Source: JAUXFK01 sp034189035
GTDB lineage: Bacteria > Desulfobacterota > UBA8473
Length of the DNA stretch: 41,504 nt
Direction of reading: 5' to 3'
NCBI GenBank assembly: GCA_034189035.1
Contig: JAXHVA010000039.1
Coordinates: 1 to 41,504 of the forward strand
Part shown: one piece after another, positions 15,734 to 23,884 of the stretch
Numbering within the stretch: the stretch's first letter is position 1
Layout of the letters: every line of letters begins with the position of its first letter
Translations under genes and position numbers: made by a program
Notes under the pieces: model-generated
The model's database searches: none
The model's input: only the letters and a program-made list of their open reading frames with translations
Told to the model about the DNA's origin: nothing

Positions 15734-16153
15734 TTATTTGCTTTCAACCGGATATTTTGAGCGAAACCAGTCATGCCACCCTCCCTTGAGGGCATAGACC
15801 TTTGTATATCCTTTATCAATAAGCTTCTGTGCCAACCTGGCACTGGTAGCCTCATTCAGTCATGCGCAATATAGAACAAGGGTTTTATCCTTTGGATACT
15901 TCATCGCCCATGAGTCAAAATCATTCGGATTTTCCCTAACCGCTCCTTTGATTAGGAACTCACTCGATTTCCAATCCTTTCCTGCACGCATATCTAAAAT
16001 GATCAAATTCGAGTTGTCAAGCATCTCCTTAAGCTCTTCTTTTGTCATCCTGGGAACGTCTGATGCAGCAATTGCTTGAACTGTAAACAATCCCACCATA
16101 ACCAGACTACTGAAGGCCGCTGTTAAAACCATCAATGATATACGGTTCTTCAT
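15734..16153 (-). CDS. Periplasmic rhodanese-like protein, probable selenoprotein (UGA at codon 98)
   Basis: A signal peptide (M-K-N-R-I-S, a hydrophobic core, then V-Q-A-I-A-A) leads into a single rhodanese domain with L-I-I-L-D-M-R, F-L-I-K-G-A and L-V-L-Y-C-A. Codon 98 (15860-15862) is TGA, two residues after the catalytic-position Cys96. The same frame then continues for 41 codons with unmistakable rhodanese sequence (L-N-E-A-T-S-A-R-L-A, V-Y-A-L-K-G-G-W-H-D-W-F) to TAA. Relatives usually read Y-C-A-C-P-N-E-A-T-S-A, so UGA falls on a Cys position, as expected for selenocysteine. A hairpin just downstream fits a bacterial SECIS. If UGA is a true stop, the product is a truncated 97-residue protein. 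Full length is 139 residues; AGGAGG lies upstream of the ATG. Confidence 0.75.
15829..15843 (-). promoter_or_regulatory. bSECIS-like hairpin after the in-frame UGA
   Basis: Read as RNA on the minus strand: GUGCC, loop AGGUU, GGCAC, a perfect 5-bp stem. The loop starts 21 bases after the UGA and has G as its second and third bases. Bacterial SECIS elements are expected within the coding region a short distance after UGA with a G early in the loop; the E. coli fdhF loop AGGUCU is strikingly similar. Folding and SelB binding are not tested here. Confidence 0.6.
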
Positions 16154-16192
16154 TTTTTTCCTCCTTTATTTATGAATTCTCCTTCTCCTGTC

Positions 16193-16242
16193 TAGTGTCC
16201 ACCCATAATATGTCTTTTTTACTCACATCCGGATGGACACTA
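16193..16242. repeat. Inverted repeat between permease and rhodanese genes
   Basis: TAGTGTCCA (16193-16201) and TGGACACTA (16234-16242) are perfect 9-bp arms with a 32-base loop. There is no T-tract, so a terminator is not indicated. It could be an operator for the rhodanese gene or the ends of a decayed insertion element; I cannot decide. Confidence 0.4.
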
Positions 16243-16266
16243 TCTAAAAAAACGAATTGGCAAAAA

Positions 16267-17559
16267 TCACCTAGAAACCGACAGATTCTTTTTCCTATTT
16301 AGACCCACCCAGATAAAACCAAAGAAAGACACAATAACAGAAACAACGAGCATGAATTGAAGCAGGAGGGTTGACTCGCTATCTGTGCATAAGAGAACAA
16401 CAAAGCCTACAGAGAGTATAATTATCGCAACTACTGAGACGAGTGGAACTCGAAAAGACTGGGATCGGTTCGGATAGCTTATCCCAACAATCAATGCACT
16501 GAGATGGACCCCAGTGTAGTTGAGTAACCAGAATAAAAGACCAGCCCTTAGATAAACCTCTAGAACCGGTTCACCAGCCATGCCCACTGCTATCATCACT
16601 GCTATCCCTGTTACCAGTAAGATGAGTGGGATTGCAGCCCTCTTCTCACACACCCCAAGAAAATGGGGAAGCAAGCCCAAAGTAGCCATTCCAGCTATCA
16701 TTTTGGACACAGCAATAAAAAGGGCGTTCACTGCACTACATATCCCTGCCAATACCACCATTCCTATTACTACCCTACCGTCTTGTCCCATGATTTCCCG
16801 TGCTGTAAGAGTATAAGGAATAGTGGTATCAGCCAACCTATCCTGCTGCACATAGATAATAGACACCAGACCCCACAGATAAAACAGAAGACAAATGAGA
16901 ATAATACCCGTTACCATAGGCTTTACAATGCCTGCAGGATACGGACTGTTTTTACCTTGTGCAAATCCAGCGAGGTCAAATCCGATAAAAAGGAATAGAC
17001 TGATTAATACGATCCTTATATTTAGGGAAGGGGTAACTTTCTTTATCGTTGATGGGGCATTCTCCAGTCCTAATAAACCTGCAATTGACAAAAAAATGAG
17101 GCCCGACAGGGCCACTATTACAAAAAAAACCTGGAACTTCTGTGAAACCCGGTTCCCCAAAAGGTTAATCACCAGTAAAAACCCCAATAAAAGAAAGGCA
17201 AAGGCAAAGTTGGGAAACCAATAGATGAAAACTTCATTGAATACAAAACCGGCAGTAGCAAGCATTCCTGTAGATGCGCAAACAGTGATCACAACCCTTG
17301 AACACAACGGAAAAACTATAGCAGGTACAGAACCCAAGGCCTTTTGCATGAACTGTGCCTCGCCTTTTGCACCAGGAAACATTGCAAATAATTCGCCGTA
17401 TCTTAAGGCAGTAGAGACATGAACGATGACTGCAATCAAAATAGAAGCAAAGAAGGGAATCCCCGCAATCCCTATATTGTTTCCCAGTAAACCTAAGGAT
17501 TCTGAGGACAGCATCAGCCCCATTGCCAAAGCAATCGTGACAATAAAAGAGTATACCAC
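16267..17559 (-). CDS. APC-type amino acid/polyamine permease
   Basis: A very hydrophobic protein with about 12 membrane helices. The first helix region S-S-E-S-L-G-L-L-G-N-N-I-G-I-A-G and the fifth/sixth region IGFDLAGFAQGKNSPYP resemble APC-superfamily transporters, which carry amino acids or related solutes with an ion. The frame opens at an ATG at 17643 inside the upstream gene, but AAGGAAAG just before a GTG at 17557-17559 makes that start more likely, giving about 430 residues. It follows the small membrane protein by 10 bp on the same strand. The substrate is unknown. Confidence 0.8.
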   Translation of the reverse strand: MVYSFIVTIALAMGLMLSSESLGLLGNNIGIAGIPFFASILIAVIVHVSTALRYGELFAMFPGAKGEAQFMQKALGSVPAIVFPLCSRVVITVCASTGMLATAGFVFNEVFIYWFPNFAFAFLLLGFLLVINLLGNRVSQKFQVFFVIVALSGLIFLSIAGLLGLENAPSTIKKVTPSLNIRIVLISLFLFIGFDLAGFAQGKNSPYPAGIVKPMVTGIILICLLFYLWGLVSIIYVQQDRLADTTIPYTLTAREIMGQDGRVVIGMVVLAGICSAVNALFIAVSKMIAGMATLGLLPHFLGVCEKRAAIPLILLVTGIAVMIAVGMAGEPVLEVYLRAGLLFWLLNYTGVHLSALIVGISYPNRSQSFRVPLVSVVAIIILSVGFVVLLCTDSESTLLLQFMLVVSVIVSFFGFIWVGLNRKKNLSVSR

Positions 17560-17569
17560 CTTTCTTTCC

Positions 17570-18037
17570 TTATGGCACCACCCAGACGGGGAGAATTTCG
17601 CAGCCCTTCTCTGGGTTGCAAATATTGAGCCCGAAAAATGCAATGATGAGTAATGTATAGACGAGAGAGATCGCCATCTGCTTTTTTACTGAGCCTTTGT
17701 TTTCTTTTTTTAGTCCAAAAATACTATAATGGATCATCAAAAATCCGATCAGATTCGTCAAAAAATAACCTCCTATAAATAGGTTGATAAATAACCAGCT
17801 GTGAATCACAAAAAAGACATTGAGAAACTTGCCGACAAACCATGCAAATCCAAAGGCCAAAGGAAAATTGACAAACAGATCATTCCACCAGGATAAGGGT
17901 GAAAGGATGAAGCCGATAAAACCGATAGCCCCCCTAACAAATAGTGATCCGTGCAATTTCTTGTTTATATTCACGAAATTGGTACTCCAGATTGTGTCAA
18001 CTAAAAGGGTCATCTGAAAATGCAACCTAAAGTTCAT
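17570..18037 (-). CDS. Small membrane protein upstream of the permease
   Basis: A 155-residue protein with about four membrane helices (roughly 33-50, 55-80, 80-108, 122-143) and a Lys-rich loop G-L-K-K-E-N-K-G-S-V-K-K. I do not recognise the family. It ends 10 bp before the preferred GTG of the permease, suggesting cotranscription and perhaps a subunit or helper role (inference). Confidence 0.6.
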   Translation of the reverse strand: MNFRLHFQMTLLVDTIWSTNFVNINKKLHGSLFVRGAIGFIGFILSPLSWWNDLFVNFPLAFGFAWFVGKFLNVFFVIHSWLFINLFIGGYFLTNLIGFLMIHYSIFGLKKENKGSVKKQMAISLVYTLLIIAFFGLNICNPEKGCEILPVWVVP

Positions 18038-18142
18038 AGAAGACAGTTTTTACAAGACACATAGTACACATGAAGGAAGATAAGTATGGGATCTGTTACT
18101 TGTCTTTTCAGGCAAGTAGAAATACGTTTTAAATGAGCAATG

Positions 18143-18382
18143 CTATTCTTTACGCGACCACTCAATTTCCATATCTTCACGATCTCCAAGTGCGCTTTCT
18201 AAGAGATGAAGAAGTGTTTGACTTGCCCCCTTATCCTTGAATAGTTCAAGGGCTGATCGGTTGAGATAATAGTCAACGTCATCTTCAGCTTCTTCTTCAA
18301 GGTTATCTATTAAAAACTGAAGATCGTCTTCCGAGATAGAGCCCAATACCAAACCACTTTCCTTATCACGCAACTGAATCAT
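18143..18382 (-). CDS. Small acidic conserved protein, function unknown
   Basis: A 79-residue soluble acidic protein: M-I-Q-L-R-D-K-E-S-G at the start, I-S-E-D-D-L-Q-F-L-I-D-N-L-E-E-E in the middle and L-G-D-R-E-D-M-E-I-E-W at the end. I recall similar small proteins in delta-proteobacteria and acidobacteria, sometimes with misleading names, but no role is established. It is divergent from nrdD, with 330 bp between the starts. Confidence 0.6.
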   Translation of the reverse strand: MIQLRDKESGLVLGSISEDDLQFLIDNLEEEAEDDVDYYLNRSALELFKDKGASQTLLHLLESALGDREDMEIEWSRKE

Positions 18383-18490
18383 ACTTGCCCCCTATTTAAG
18401 CTTAAAAATATCAATGTAAAAGAATCTCTGTTATATCGAATTATATGCTTATTTATACGCATTGTCCCCTTTTTTAATCAAAGAAGGAAT

Positions 18491-18506
18491 ATACAATATA
18501 TTTATA
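18491..18506. promoter_or_regulatory. Upstream NrdR-like half box
   Basis: ATACAATATATTTATA shares the left two-thirds of the NrdR box found at 18619. It begins exactly 128 bases (four times 32) upstream of that box, i.e. on roughly the same helix face. Weak on its own in such AT-rich DNA. Confidence 0.3.
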
Positions 18507-18529
18507 AAAAAAGAGTAATACATTTTTTA

Positions 18530-18543
18530 TAACAGTTTAGCTT
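18530..18543 (-). repeat. Fold-back repeat, end fragment
   Basis: TAACAGTTTAGCTT is the reverse complement of the right end of repeat copies A and B. It lies within the 330-base gap upstream of nrdD, 70 bases before the -35 box. No arms are visible. Confidence 0.4.
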
Positions 18544-18613
18544 TTTTGGCTATCAAATATGAGCAGAAAAAGAAAAAATTTTTTAGAAAAATATTTTTTT
18601 GGAAATATTTTTC

Positions 18614-18642
18614 TTGACATACAATATATTGTGGTCTAAAAG
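18614..18642 (+). promoter_or_regulatory. nrdD promoter
   Basis: TTGACA (18614-18619), 17-base spacer, TAAAAG (18637-18642). The spacer holds the first NrdR-type box, so bound NrdR would block polymerase. The ATG of nrdD follows about 70 bases later behind GGAGG. Confidence 0.55.
18619..18634. promoter_or_regulatory. NrdR box 1
   Basis: ATACAATATATTGTGG matches the known NrdR consensus (acaCwAtATaTwGtgt) at 14 of 16 positions and overlaps the nrdD promoter spacer. NrdR represses ribonucleotide reductase genes in most bacteria. Confidence 0.65.
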
Positions 18643-18650
18643 TATATTTT

Positions 18651-18666
18651 ATACAATATAGGCTGT
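18651..18666. promoter_or_regulatory. NrdR box 2
   Basis: ATACAATATAGGCTGT has a perfect left half and a partial right half of the NrdR box. It starts 32 bases after box 1 (three helical turns), the in-phase pairing typical of NrdR operators. Confidence 0.55.
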
Positions 18667-18712
18667 AAATTGGGGTAAGAAATTCAGGCTTTTTAATCAT
18701 GGAGGAATAGTT

Positions 18713-20869
18713 ATGAGAACCTTTAGGGAATTTGATATAGGGACAAAAAGGGCAAAGACAGGCATGGAAACTACGGATATGGCTCTATTTGTCCGTACTT
18801 CAAAAGAGGATCTTTTAGGCTGGAACAGGATGAGGATCGTTGATGCTCTTGTAAGAGAGACCTATGTTGATATAGACACTGCACAAGAGATCAGTAAGGA
18901 AGTTGAAAGACAGATCATTGATTCTAAGGTTACGGTTGTTACAGCTCCACTTATCAGGGAACTGGTGGATGCCAAGCTAATCGAAAGGGGTTTAGAGCAG
19001 GCCAGAAAGATGCATACCCGTCTGGGGGTTCCTCTTTATGATGTAGACCAGCTCATCCTCCATCCAAACAAAGAGAATGCCAATGTACCCCATGGTCCTG
19101 AGGCGACAAATCTGACCTTAGCAGAGATGATTAAAAAGGAATACGCCCTTTTAAATGTTTTTTCTCAGGAAATTGGGGATGCACATTTACGGGGAGATAT
19201 CCATATCCATGATCTGGGTTTTATTGACCGTCCTTATTGTTCAGGACAATCTCTCGAATACATTAAAAGATTCGGTCTGAGTTTACCCAATTCATTATCA
19301 ATTGCAAAACCTGCAAAGCATCCTGAGGTCTTACTTGCCCATATGGTGAAATTCGCCGCTGCATTACAGAGCCATTTTGCTGGTGCTATCGGGTGGGACG
19401 CCGTAAATCTCTTCTTTGCCCCTTACCTTGTTGGATTAGATGATGCAGAAGTAAGGCAATTGGCTCAAATACTTATATTTGAGTTTTCCCAACAGGCAGT
19501 GGCTCGAGGAGGGCAGGCGATCTTTACAGATATTAACCTATATTGGGAGGTTCCCAACCATTTTGAAGATGTCCCAGCAATTGGGCCCGGTGGGGAGTAT
19601 ACCGGCAAACCATATGGATATTATCAAGAGGAGGCGCAGAGGTTTGTATGGTTTCTCTTTGATGTATTCAAAGAAGGAGATGGAGTCGGCAGGCCTTTCT
19701 TCTTCCCTAAACCCTTGGTCCACATTACTGACAAGTTTTTTCAGACACCAGGCCATGAGGACTTTCTAAACCATATATGTGATGTAGCAAGTGAAAAGGG
19801 GAATACCTATTTTGTCTTTGATCGGGGGAACACTGCCAAGATTTCGGAATGCTGCAGATTAAGCTTTAAGCTGGAGGAATCGGATCTTGAAGATGCAAAA
19901 GAACCTTGGAAGATGAGATATACGGCCCTTCAAAATATTACCTTAAACTTACCTAGGATGGGGTACTTAGCAAAAAAGGACGACGTAAAACTCTTTTCCA
20001 ATATCTCCGATTTCATGGAAATGGCGGTACAGGCCCATATGCAAAAGAAGGCCTTTATTGAAAAACTCATGTCCCTCAAAGACAGAGGTCCTTTGGCATT
20101 ACTGACAATGGAAAAGGACGGATCTCCGTACTTAAGGATGCATAGAGCAACCTACTTAATCGGTATGCTGGGATTGAATGAACTGGTTAAGATACATACA
20201 GGTGAAGAACTGCACCATTCTAAAGAAGCTTTAAAGTTTGGCTTGAAGATAATTGCACATATGAAGTTGCTGGCAGATAAGTTCGGTAAAAAACAGGGGA
20301 TGAGGTTCGTTCTTGAGCAATCTCCTGCAGAAAGTACATCTTATCGTTTTGCTAAACTTGATTTAAGATACCATTCTCCGCTGTCTGGTCATATTGTCAA
20401 GGGAGATATCTCAAAAGCAGAGGTGTATTATACAAATTCGACATGTCTCACTGTATCATCCAGGATGAATCCAATAGAACGGGTAAGAAAGGAAGGGCTT
20501 TTTCATCCCCTGATAGAAGCAGGGGCCTTAACCCATATATGGCTCGGTGAATCAAAACCTTCTAAGGAATCCCTCGCTAATTTCGTTGTAAAAACCTTTA
20601 ATGGGACTTTAAATGATCAGATCGCCTTTTCTCCCGAATTTACAACCTGCATATCCTGTGGTAAGACTTCCAGGGGATTGAGTGACGAATGTAATTATTG
20701 CGGCTCCCATGAGATAGAAGGAATTACAAGGATCACCGGTTATTTCACAAAGACCTCAAGCTGGAATAAGGGTAAGATAGGAGAGCTCAACGATAGATTT
20801 AGGAACAACGGATTTTTAAGTGATGGGGAAGTTAATGTGATTAAGCTTCCACAAAAACCAAAGAAATAA
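18713..20869 (+). CDS. nrdD: Anaerobic ribonucleoside-triphosphate reductase
   Basis: Class III glycyl-radical enzyme that makes deoxyribonucleotides without oxygen. Residues about 25-115 are an ATP-cone regulatory domain (FVRTSKEDLLGWNRMRIVDAL-type start). The catalytic barrel follows, and the C-terminus has the structural zinc site C646-x2-C649 and C660-x2-C663 and the glycyl-radical loop R-I-T-G-Y-F with Gly676. The radical is installed by NrdG, encoded 1.1 kb downstream. At 718 residues it is full length. The ATG follows GGAGG. Control by NrdR is indicated by the two boxes at its promoter. Confidence 0.95.
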   Translation: MRTFREFDIGTKRAKTGMETTDMALFVRTSKEDLLGWNRMRIVDALVRETYVDIDTAQEISKEVERQIIDSKVTVVTAPLIRELVDAKLIERGLEQARKMHTRLGVPLYDVDQLILHPNKENANVPHGPEATNLTLAEMIKKEYALLNVFSQEIGDAHLRGDIHIHDLGFIDRPYCSGQSLEYIKRFGLSLPNSLSIAKPAKHPEVLLAHMVKFAAALQSHFAGAIGWDAVNLFFAPYLVGLDDAEVRQLAQILIFEFSQQAVARGGQAIFTDINLYWEVPNHFEDVPAIGPGGEYTGKPYGYYQEEAQRFVWFLFDVFKEGDGVGRPFFFPKPLVHITDKFFQTPGHEDFLNHICDVASEKGNTYFVFDRGNTAKISECCRLSFKLEESDLEDAKEPWKMRYTALQNITLNLPRMGYLAKKDDVKLFSNISDFMEMAVQAHMQKKAFIEKLMSLKDRGPLALLTMEKDGSPYLRMHRATYLIGMLGLNELVKIHTGEELHHSKEALKFGLKIIAHMKLLADKFGKKQGMRFVLEQSPAESTSYRFAKLDLRYHSPLSGHIVKGDISKAEVYYTNSTCLTVSSRMNPIERVRKEGLFHPLIEAGALTHIWLGESKPSKESLANFVVKTFNGTLNDQIAFSPEFTTCISCGKTSRGLSDECNYCGSHEIEGITRITGYFTKTSSWNKGKIGELNDRFRNNGFLSDGEVNVIKLPQKPKK

Positions 20870-20903
20870 TAGAGAGAGATCAAAAAAAGGAGGAAACGAA
20901 GAA

Positions 20904-21173
20904 ATGGGAATGGTGAAGATATTTTGGAGAGATAATTGCTCAAAATGCCCTGCAGCAAAAGATATAGGAGATACATTAAAAGAGGAGGGGTTCAATGTAA
21001 TAGATTATAACTTAGATACATTGGATGGATTGGCGGAAGGTGCGTATTACAGTGTTATGGCAACCCCAACCTTGATTATAGAAGACAGGGACGAAAACTG
21101 TATCGCTGATTTTCGCGGTACGATCCCGTCAGCCAAAGAGATTCAAACACTTATAAACCAAAATTATCGATGA
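20904..21173 (+). CDS. Thioredoxin-fold protein (glutaredoxin/NrdH-like)
   Basis: An 89-residue protein with a redox motif C12-S-K-C15 after V-K-I-F-W-R-D-N and a cis-Pro loop M-A-T-P-T-L-I-I, the marks of a small thioredoxin-fold disulfide reductase. It starts 34 bp after nrdD behind AAGGAGG, so it is probably cotranscribed. It may reduce NrdD or another partner; class III reductases often use formate, though some use thioredoxin-like proteins, so the role is open. Confidence 0.75.
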   Translation: MGMVKIFWRDNCSKCPAAKDIGDTLKEEGFNVIDYNLDTLDGLAEGAYYSVMATPTLIIEDRDENCIADFRGTIPSAKEIQTLINQNYR

Positions 21174-21550
21174 ATTATCAAGACGTATTTAAACTGTATA
21201 TTCTGTCTGCGACCTATCCATAAACGGAGGGATTTGCCTACAGATAGAATATTTTGAGATGAATGGCTAACTAATTGAGTCAACCGGTATTCGACGGATA
21301 CAGTACTGTATGAAATTTCCATCAAAGAGGGTACTTTAAAGCAGATTCAAAAATGAAAAAAACCTTTTAAATACAATATTATATCGTATCACAACCGGTT
21401 TGGTACACATTTAGCATATGTTTTTTTGTAAAATTAATTAAATGTTTTGGCTATTAACTCTGACCTAATGTTTATAATGGGTTCACAATTATGATGAAAT
21501 CTTTTTTATTCAGGGTTACCTCAATATTGCATTAAAGGATATTCAAAGAT
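21174..21550. other. Structured intergenic region between nrd genes
   Basis: No gene seen. Arms 21198-21209 and 21241-21252 form a 12-bp stem with one G-U pair and a 31-base loop containing ACGGAGGGATTTGCC. A perfect 14-bp palindrome ATACAGTACTGTAT lies at 21298-21311. ATACAATATT at 21371 resembles half of an NrdR box and could serve the response regulator-nrdG pair. No known riboswitch class is recognised. Confidence 0.4.
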
Positions 21551-21937
21551 ATGGACACAAAAAATCCAGACAGTATGCATAAGATTTTAGTCGTTGATGA
21601 CGAGAAAAGCATTCGAGAGGTTATTTATGATTTTCTTACTATGGAGGGCTATTCGGTAACTACTGCAGATGATGGGATGAACGCCCTTAAAGTATTACAG
21701 GGCACTTCTTTTGATCTTATGATTGTTGATCTCGTGATGCCCAATATAGGCGGGGCGGAAATTCTCGATTGGTTATCCCGGGAAAACCTTAAGATACCTT
21801 CTCTCGTCATATCAGGATTACCGCTTGAGAACCTCAAGGAAGACCTTAGGAAAAGAGGGGCCTTTGATTGTATTCCAAAGCCTTTTCAGTTGAAGCATCT
21901 ATCGCATATGGTTCAAGTAGGGCTCAATCAGGAATGA
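21551..21937 (+). CDS. Single-domain response regulator (CheY-like receiver)
   Basis: A 128-residue receiver domain without an output domain: K-I-L-V-V-D-D-E (acidic pocket), L-M-I-V-D-L-V-M-P (phosphoacceptor Asp), V-I-S-G (switch Ser) and I-P-K-P-F (conserved Lys). It would act by protein contact in a phosphorelay. No histidine kinase lies nearby. It stands 32 bp before nrdG in the same direction, an unusual companion for that gene. Confidence 0.9.
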   Translation: MDTKNPDSMHKILVVDDEKSIREVIYDFLTMEGYSVTTADDGMNALKVLQGTSFDLMIVDLVMPNIGGAEILDWLSRENLKIPSLVISGLPLENLKEDLRKRGAFDCIPKPFQLKHLSHMVQVGLNQE

Positions 21938-21969
21938 ACTATGAATAGAAAAAGTGATGTTTTGATTCG

Positions 21970-22668
21970 ATGCTAAATCAAATTAAAGGTTTTTTAGAAA
22001 CCTCCTTTTTAGATTGGCCGGGGAAAATCGTCTCTGTAGTTTTCTTTCCAACATGCAACTTTCGCTGTCCGTATTGTCATAACCACAGCCTAGTCCTTAA
22101 CCCGGAACAATATGAGACCATCTCTGTTGAGTATATTCTGGGCTGTTTAAGCGAGTTTAAAAATTGGGTTGACGGCATATGCATAACGGGGGGAGAGCCC
22201 ACCTTACATGCCTCTCTTTTCGACATTATTTGCAAATTCAAATCCCATGATTTTCTAATTAAACTAGATACCAACGGGACAAACCCTGCTGTATTGAAGG
22301 ATTTAATTGAAAACAGACTCGTAGACTATGTATCTATGGACGTAAAAGGCCCATTAGATGAAATCAGATATTCCAGATGCTCTGGTGTCAAGGTCGAGTT
22401 AAATGACATAAAAGAGAGTATAAAGACATTGAAGGAGGGTACAATCCCCTATGAGTTCAGGGTTACAGTAGTCCCTACTTTAATTACAGAGGATGATATA
22501 ATAGATTTGGCAAAGCAGCTTTCAAGAGCGGACAAATTCACCCTTTCAAACTTCAACCCATCTAATCCTCTCGACATTCATCTTAAAGATGTAACACCCT
22601 ACGACGAAGAGATATTAAAAAAACTACAGCATAGGGTAGACGAGATCGTCAAGATGCCAACTGACTAA
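21970..22668 (+). CDS. nrdG: Anaerobic ribonucleotide reductase activating protein
   Basis: Radical SAM activase that generates the glycyl radical on NrdD. The cluster motif is C29-x3-C33-x2-C36 in FFPTCNFRCPYCHNH, followed by C-I-T-G-G-E-P-T. The opening I-K-G-F-L-E-T-S-F-L-D-W-P-G-K is typical of this NrdG subtype. The 232-residue length is normal. It follows the response regulator by 32 bp. Its partner nrdD is upstream in the same direction. Confidence 0.92.
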   Translation: MLNQIKGFLETSFLDWPGKIVSVVFFPTCNFRCPYCHNHSLVLNPEQYETISVEYILGCLSEFKNWVDGICITGGEPTLHASLFDIICKFKSHDFLIKLDTNGTNPAVLKDLIENRLVDYVSMDVKGPLDEIRYSRCSGVKVELNDIKESIKTLKEGTIPYEFRVTVVPTLITEDDIIDLAKQLSRADKFTLSNFNPSNPLDIHLKDVTPYDEEILKKLQHRVDEIVKMPTD

Positions 22669-22718
22669 CTTCAATCTCTCAGTGCATTTTTTTATTTAGC
22701 CCTTCCTCTATTTTTCTC

Positions 22719-22746
22719 TTGACAAACCCCCCCCTTTCCTTATTAA
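22719..22746 (+). promoter_or_regulatory. Promoter upstream of the SDR gene
   Basis: TTGACA (22719-22724) with a 16-base C-rich spacer to TATTAA (22741-22746). A hairpin of 8 bp (TTATTGGG 22828-22835 / CCCAATAA 22846-22853) lies in the transcribed leader about 100 bases before the SDR start. Confidence 0.5.
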
Positions 22747-22957
22747 ATTAACGGGTACTGACTTTGCGAGCTATAAAATAGCGACGAAAACAATGGGTTT
22801 AAAGAAGCTATTATAGCCTTTAACGCCTTATTGGGAGTTTTTATACCCAATAAAGGAAACCTTGATTTCTAACTAGAATAGAAAGACGAATGAAAGATGA
22901 TCTTTTCTAGACGGAAATCTGGAAAATACCAATAATAATTTAAAGAAAGGAGATATT

Positions 22958-23863
22958 ATGTCTGAAGTTCGTTTTGATGGAAGAGTAGCCGTGGTAACCG
23001 GTTCCGGGAGAGGACTGGGAAGGAGTCATGCCCTGCTTCTGGCTTCCAGAGGTGCAAAAATCGTTGTAAATGATCTGGGAGGGGCTGTTGATGGTGCTGG
23101 AGAAGGATCTCAAACCCCTGCTGAGGAAGTTGTACAAGAGATTAAAGCAGCGGGCGGAGAAGCGATAGCGGATTACAACGGAGTACATACAGCAGAAGGT
23201 GCAAAAGGGATTATAGAGACCGCGACCAAGACATTTGGGAAGGTTGATATACTTATCAATAACGCTGGAATCCTTCGAGATGTTTCATTCATGAAGATGA
23301 CGGATGAGCAGTGGGATATGGTCTTAAAGGTTCATCTGTACGGTTCATACTATGTAACAAAAGCAGCATGGCCTGTAATGAAAGAGAATAACTATGGGCG
23401 TGTCATCTTCACAACATCTGCAGCAGGGCTATACGGCAATTTTGGCCAGACTAATTACTCAGCTGCAAAAATGGGAGTTGTTGGTATAATGAATACATTA
23501 AAGGCTGAGGGTGCTAAGTACAATATTATGGTAAACACAATTGCCCCAGGGGCAGTCTCGAGGATGACAGAATCTCTCATGCCGAAAGACGTCCTTGATC
23601 TGATGATTCCCGAGTTGGTATCTCCGATAGTATGCCTGATGTGTTCAGAGGATTTTAAAGAGTCAGGGCATATTATGGCAGCCGGAGCAGGCCATTATGC
23701 CAAAGTACAGATCATTGAGTCTAAAGGGGTCTATTTCGATCCAAAGAGCACGGTCACAATGGAAGATGTTCAAGGAAAACTCCCTGAAATAGTGAATATG
23801 GAAGGGGCAATAACCGCACAAAATGCCATGGATGGCATTGGTAAATTTTTTAAACAGGGTTAA
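22958..23863 (+). CDS. SDR-family 3-hydroxyacyl-CoA dehydrogenase-like protein
   Basis: Short-chain dehydrogenase/reductase with T-G-S-G-R-G-L-G (residues 14-21) as nucleotide loop, N-N-A-G (101-104), catalytic Ser154, Tyr167 and Lys171. The long insert N-D-L-G-G-A-V-D-G-A-G-E-G-S is typical of the (3R)-hydroxyacyl-CoA dehydrogenase part of MFE-2-like proteins rather than FabG, and the 301-residue length includes the C-terminal extension of that group. It likely oxidises a hydroxyacyl-CoA with NAD. A good AAAGGAGA precedes the ATG. Flanking flavodoxin and CoA-transferase genes suggest a fatty or aromatic acyl-CoA pathway. Confidence 0.85.
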   Translation: MSEVRFDGRVAVVTGSGRGLGRSHALLLASRGAKIVVNDLGGAVDGAGEGSQTPAEEVVQEIKAAGGEAIADYNGVHTAEGAKGIIETATKTFGKVDILINNAGILRDVSFMKMTDEQWDMVLKVHLYGSYYVTKAAWPVMKENNYGRVIFTTSAAGLYGNFGQTNYSAAKMGVVGIMNTLKAEGAKYNIMVNTIAPGAVSRMTESLMPKDVLDLMIPELVSPIVCLMCSEDFKESGHIMAAGAGHYAKVQIIESKGVYFDPKSTVTMEDVQGKLPEIVNMEGAITAQNAMDGIGKFFKQG

Positions 23864-23884
23864 TAACCGAAAGCCTCATGAATT

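Noticed and set aside
15860..16153. Rhodanese as a plain truncated pseudogene
   Set aside because: The same frame remains open and conserved in pattern for 41 codons after the UGA, and a SECIS-like hairpin is present; truncation remains the fallback if selenocysteine genes are missing.
16580..17653. Several plus-strand frames opposite the permease gene
   Set aside because: They are antisense shadows of a membrane-protein gene, rich in Ile, Thr and Pro without any family pattern.
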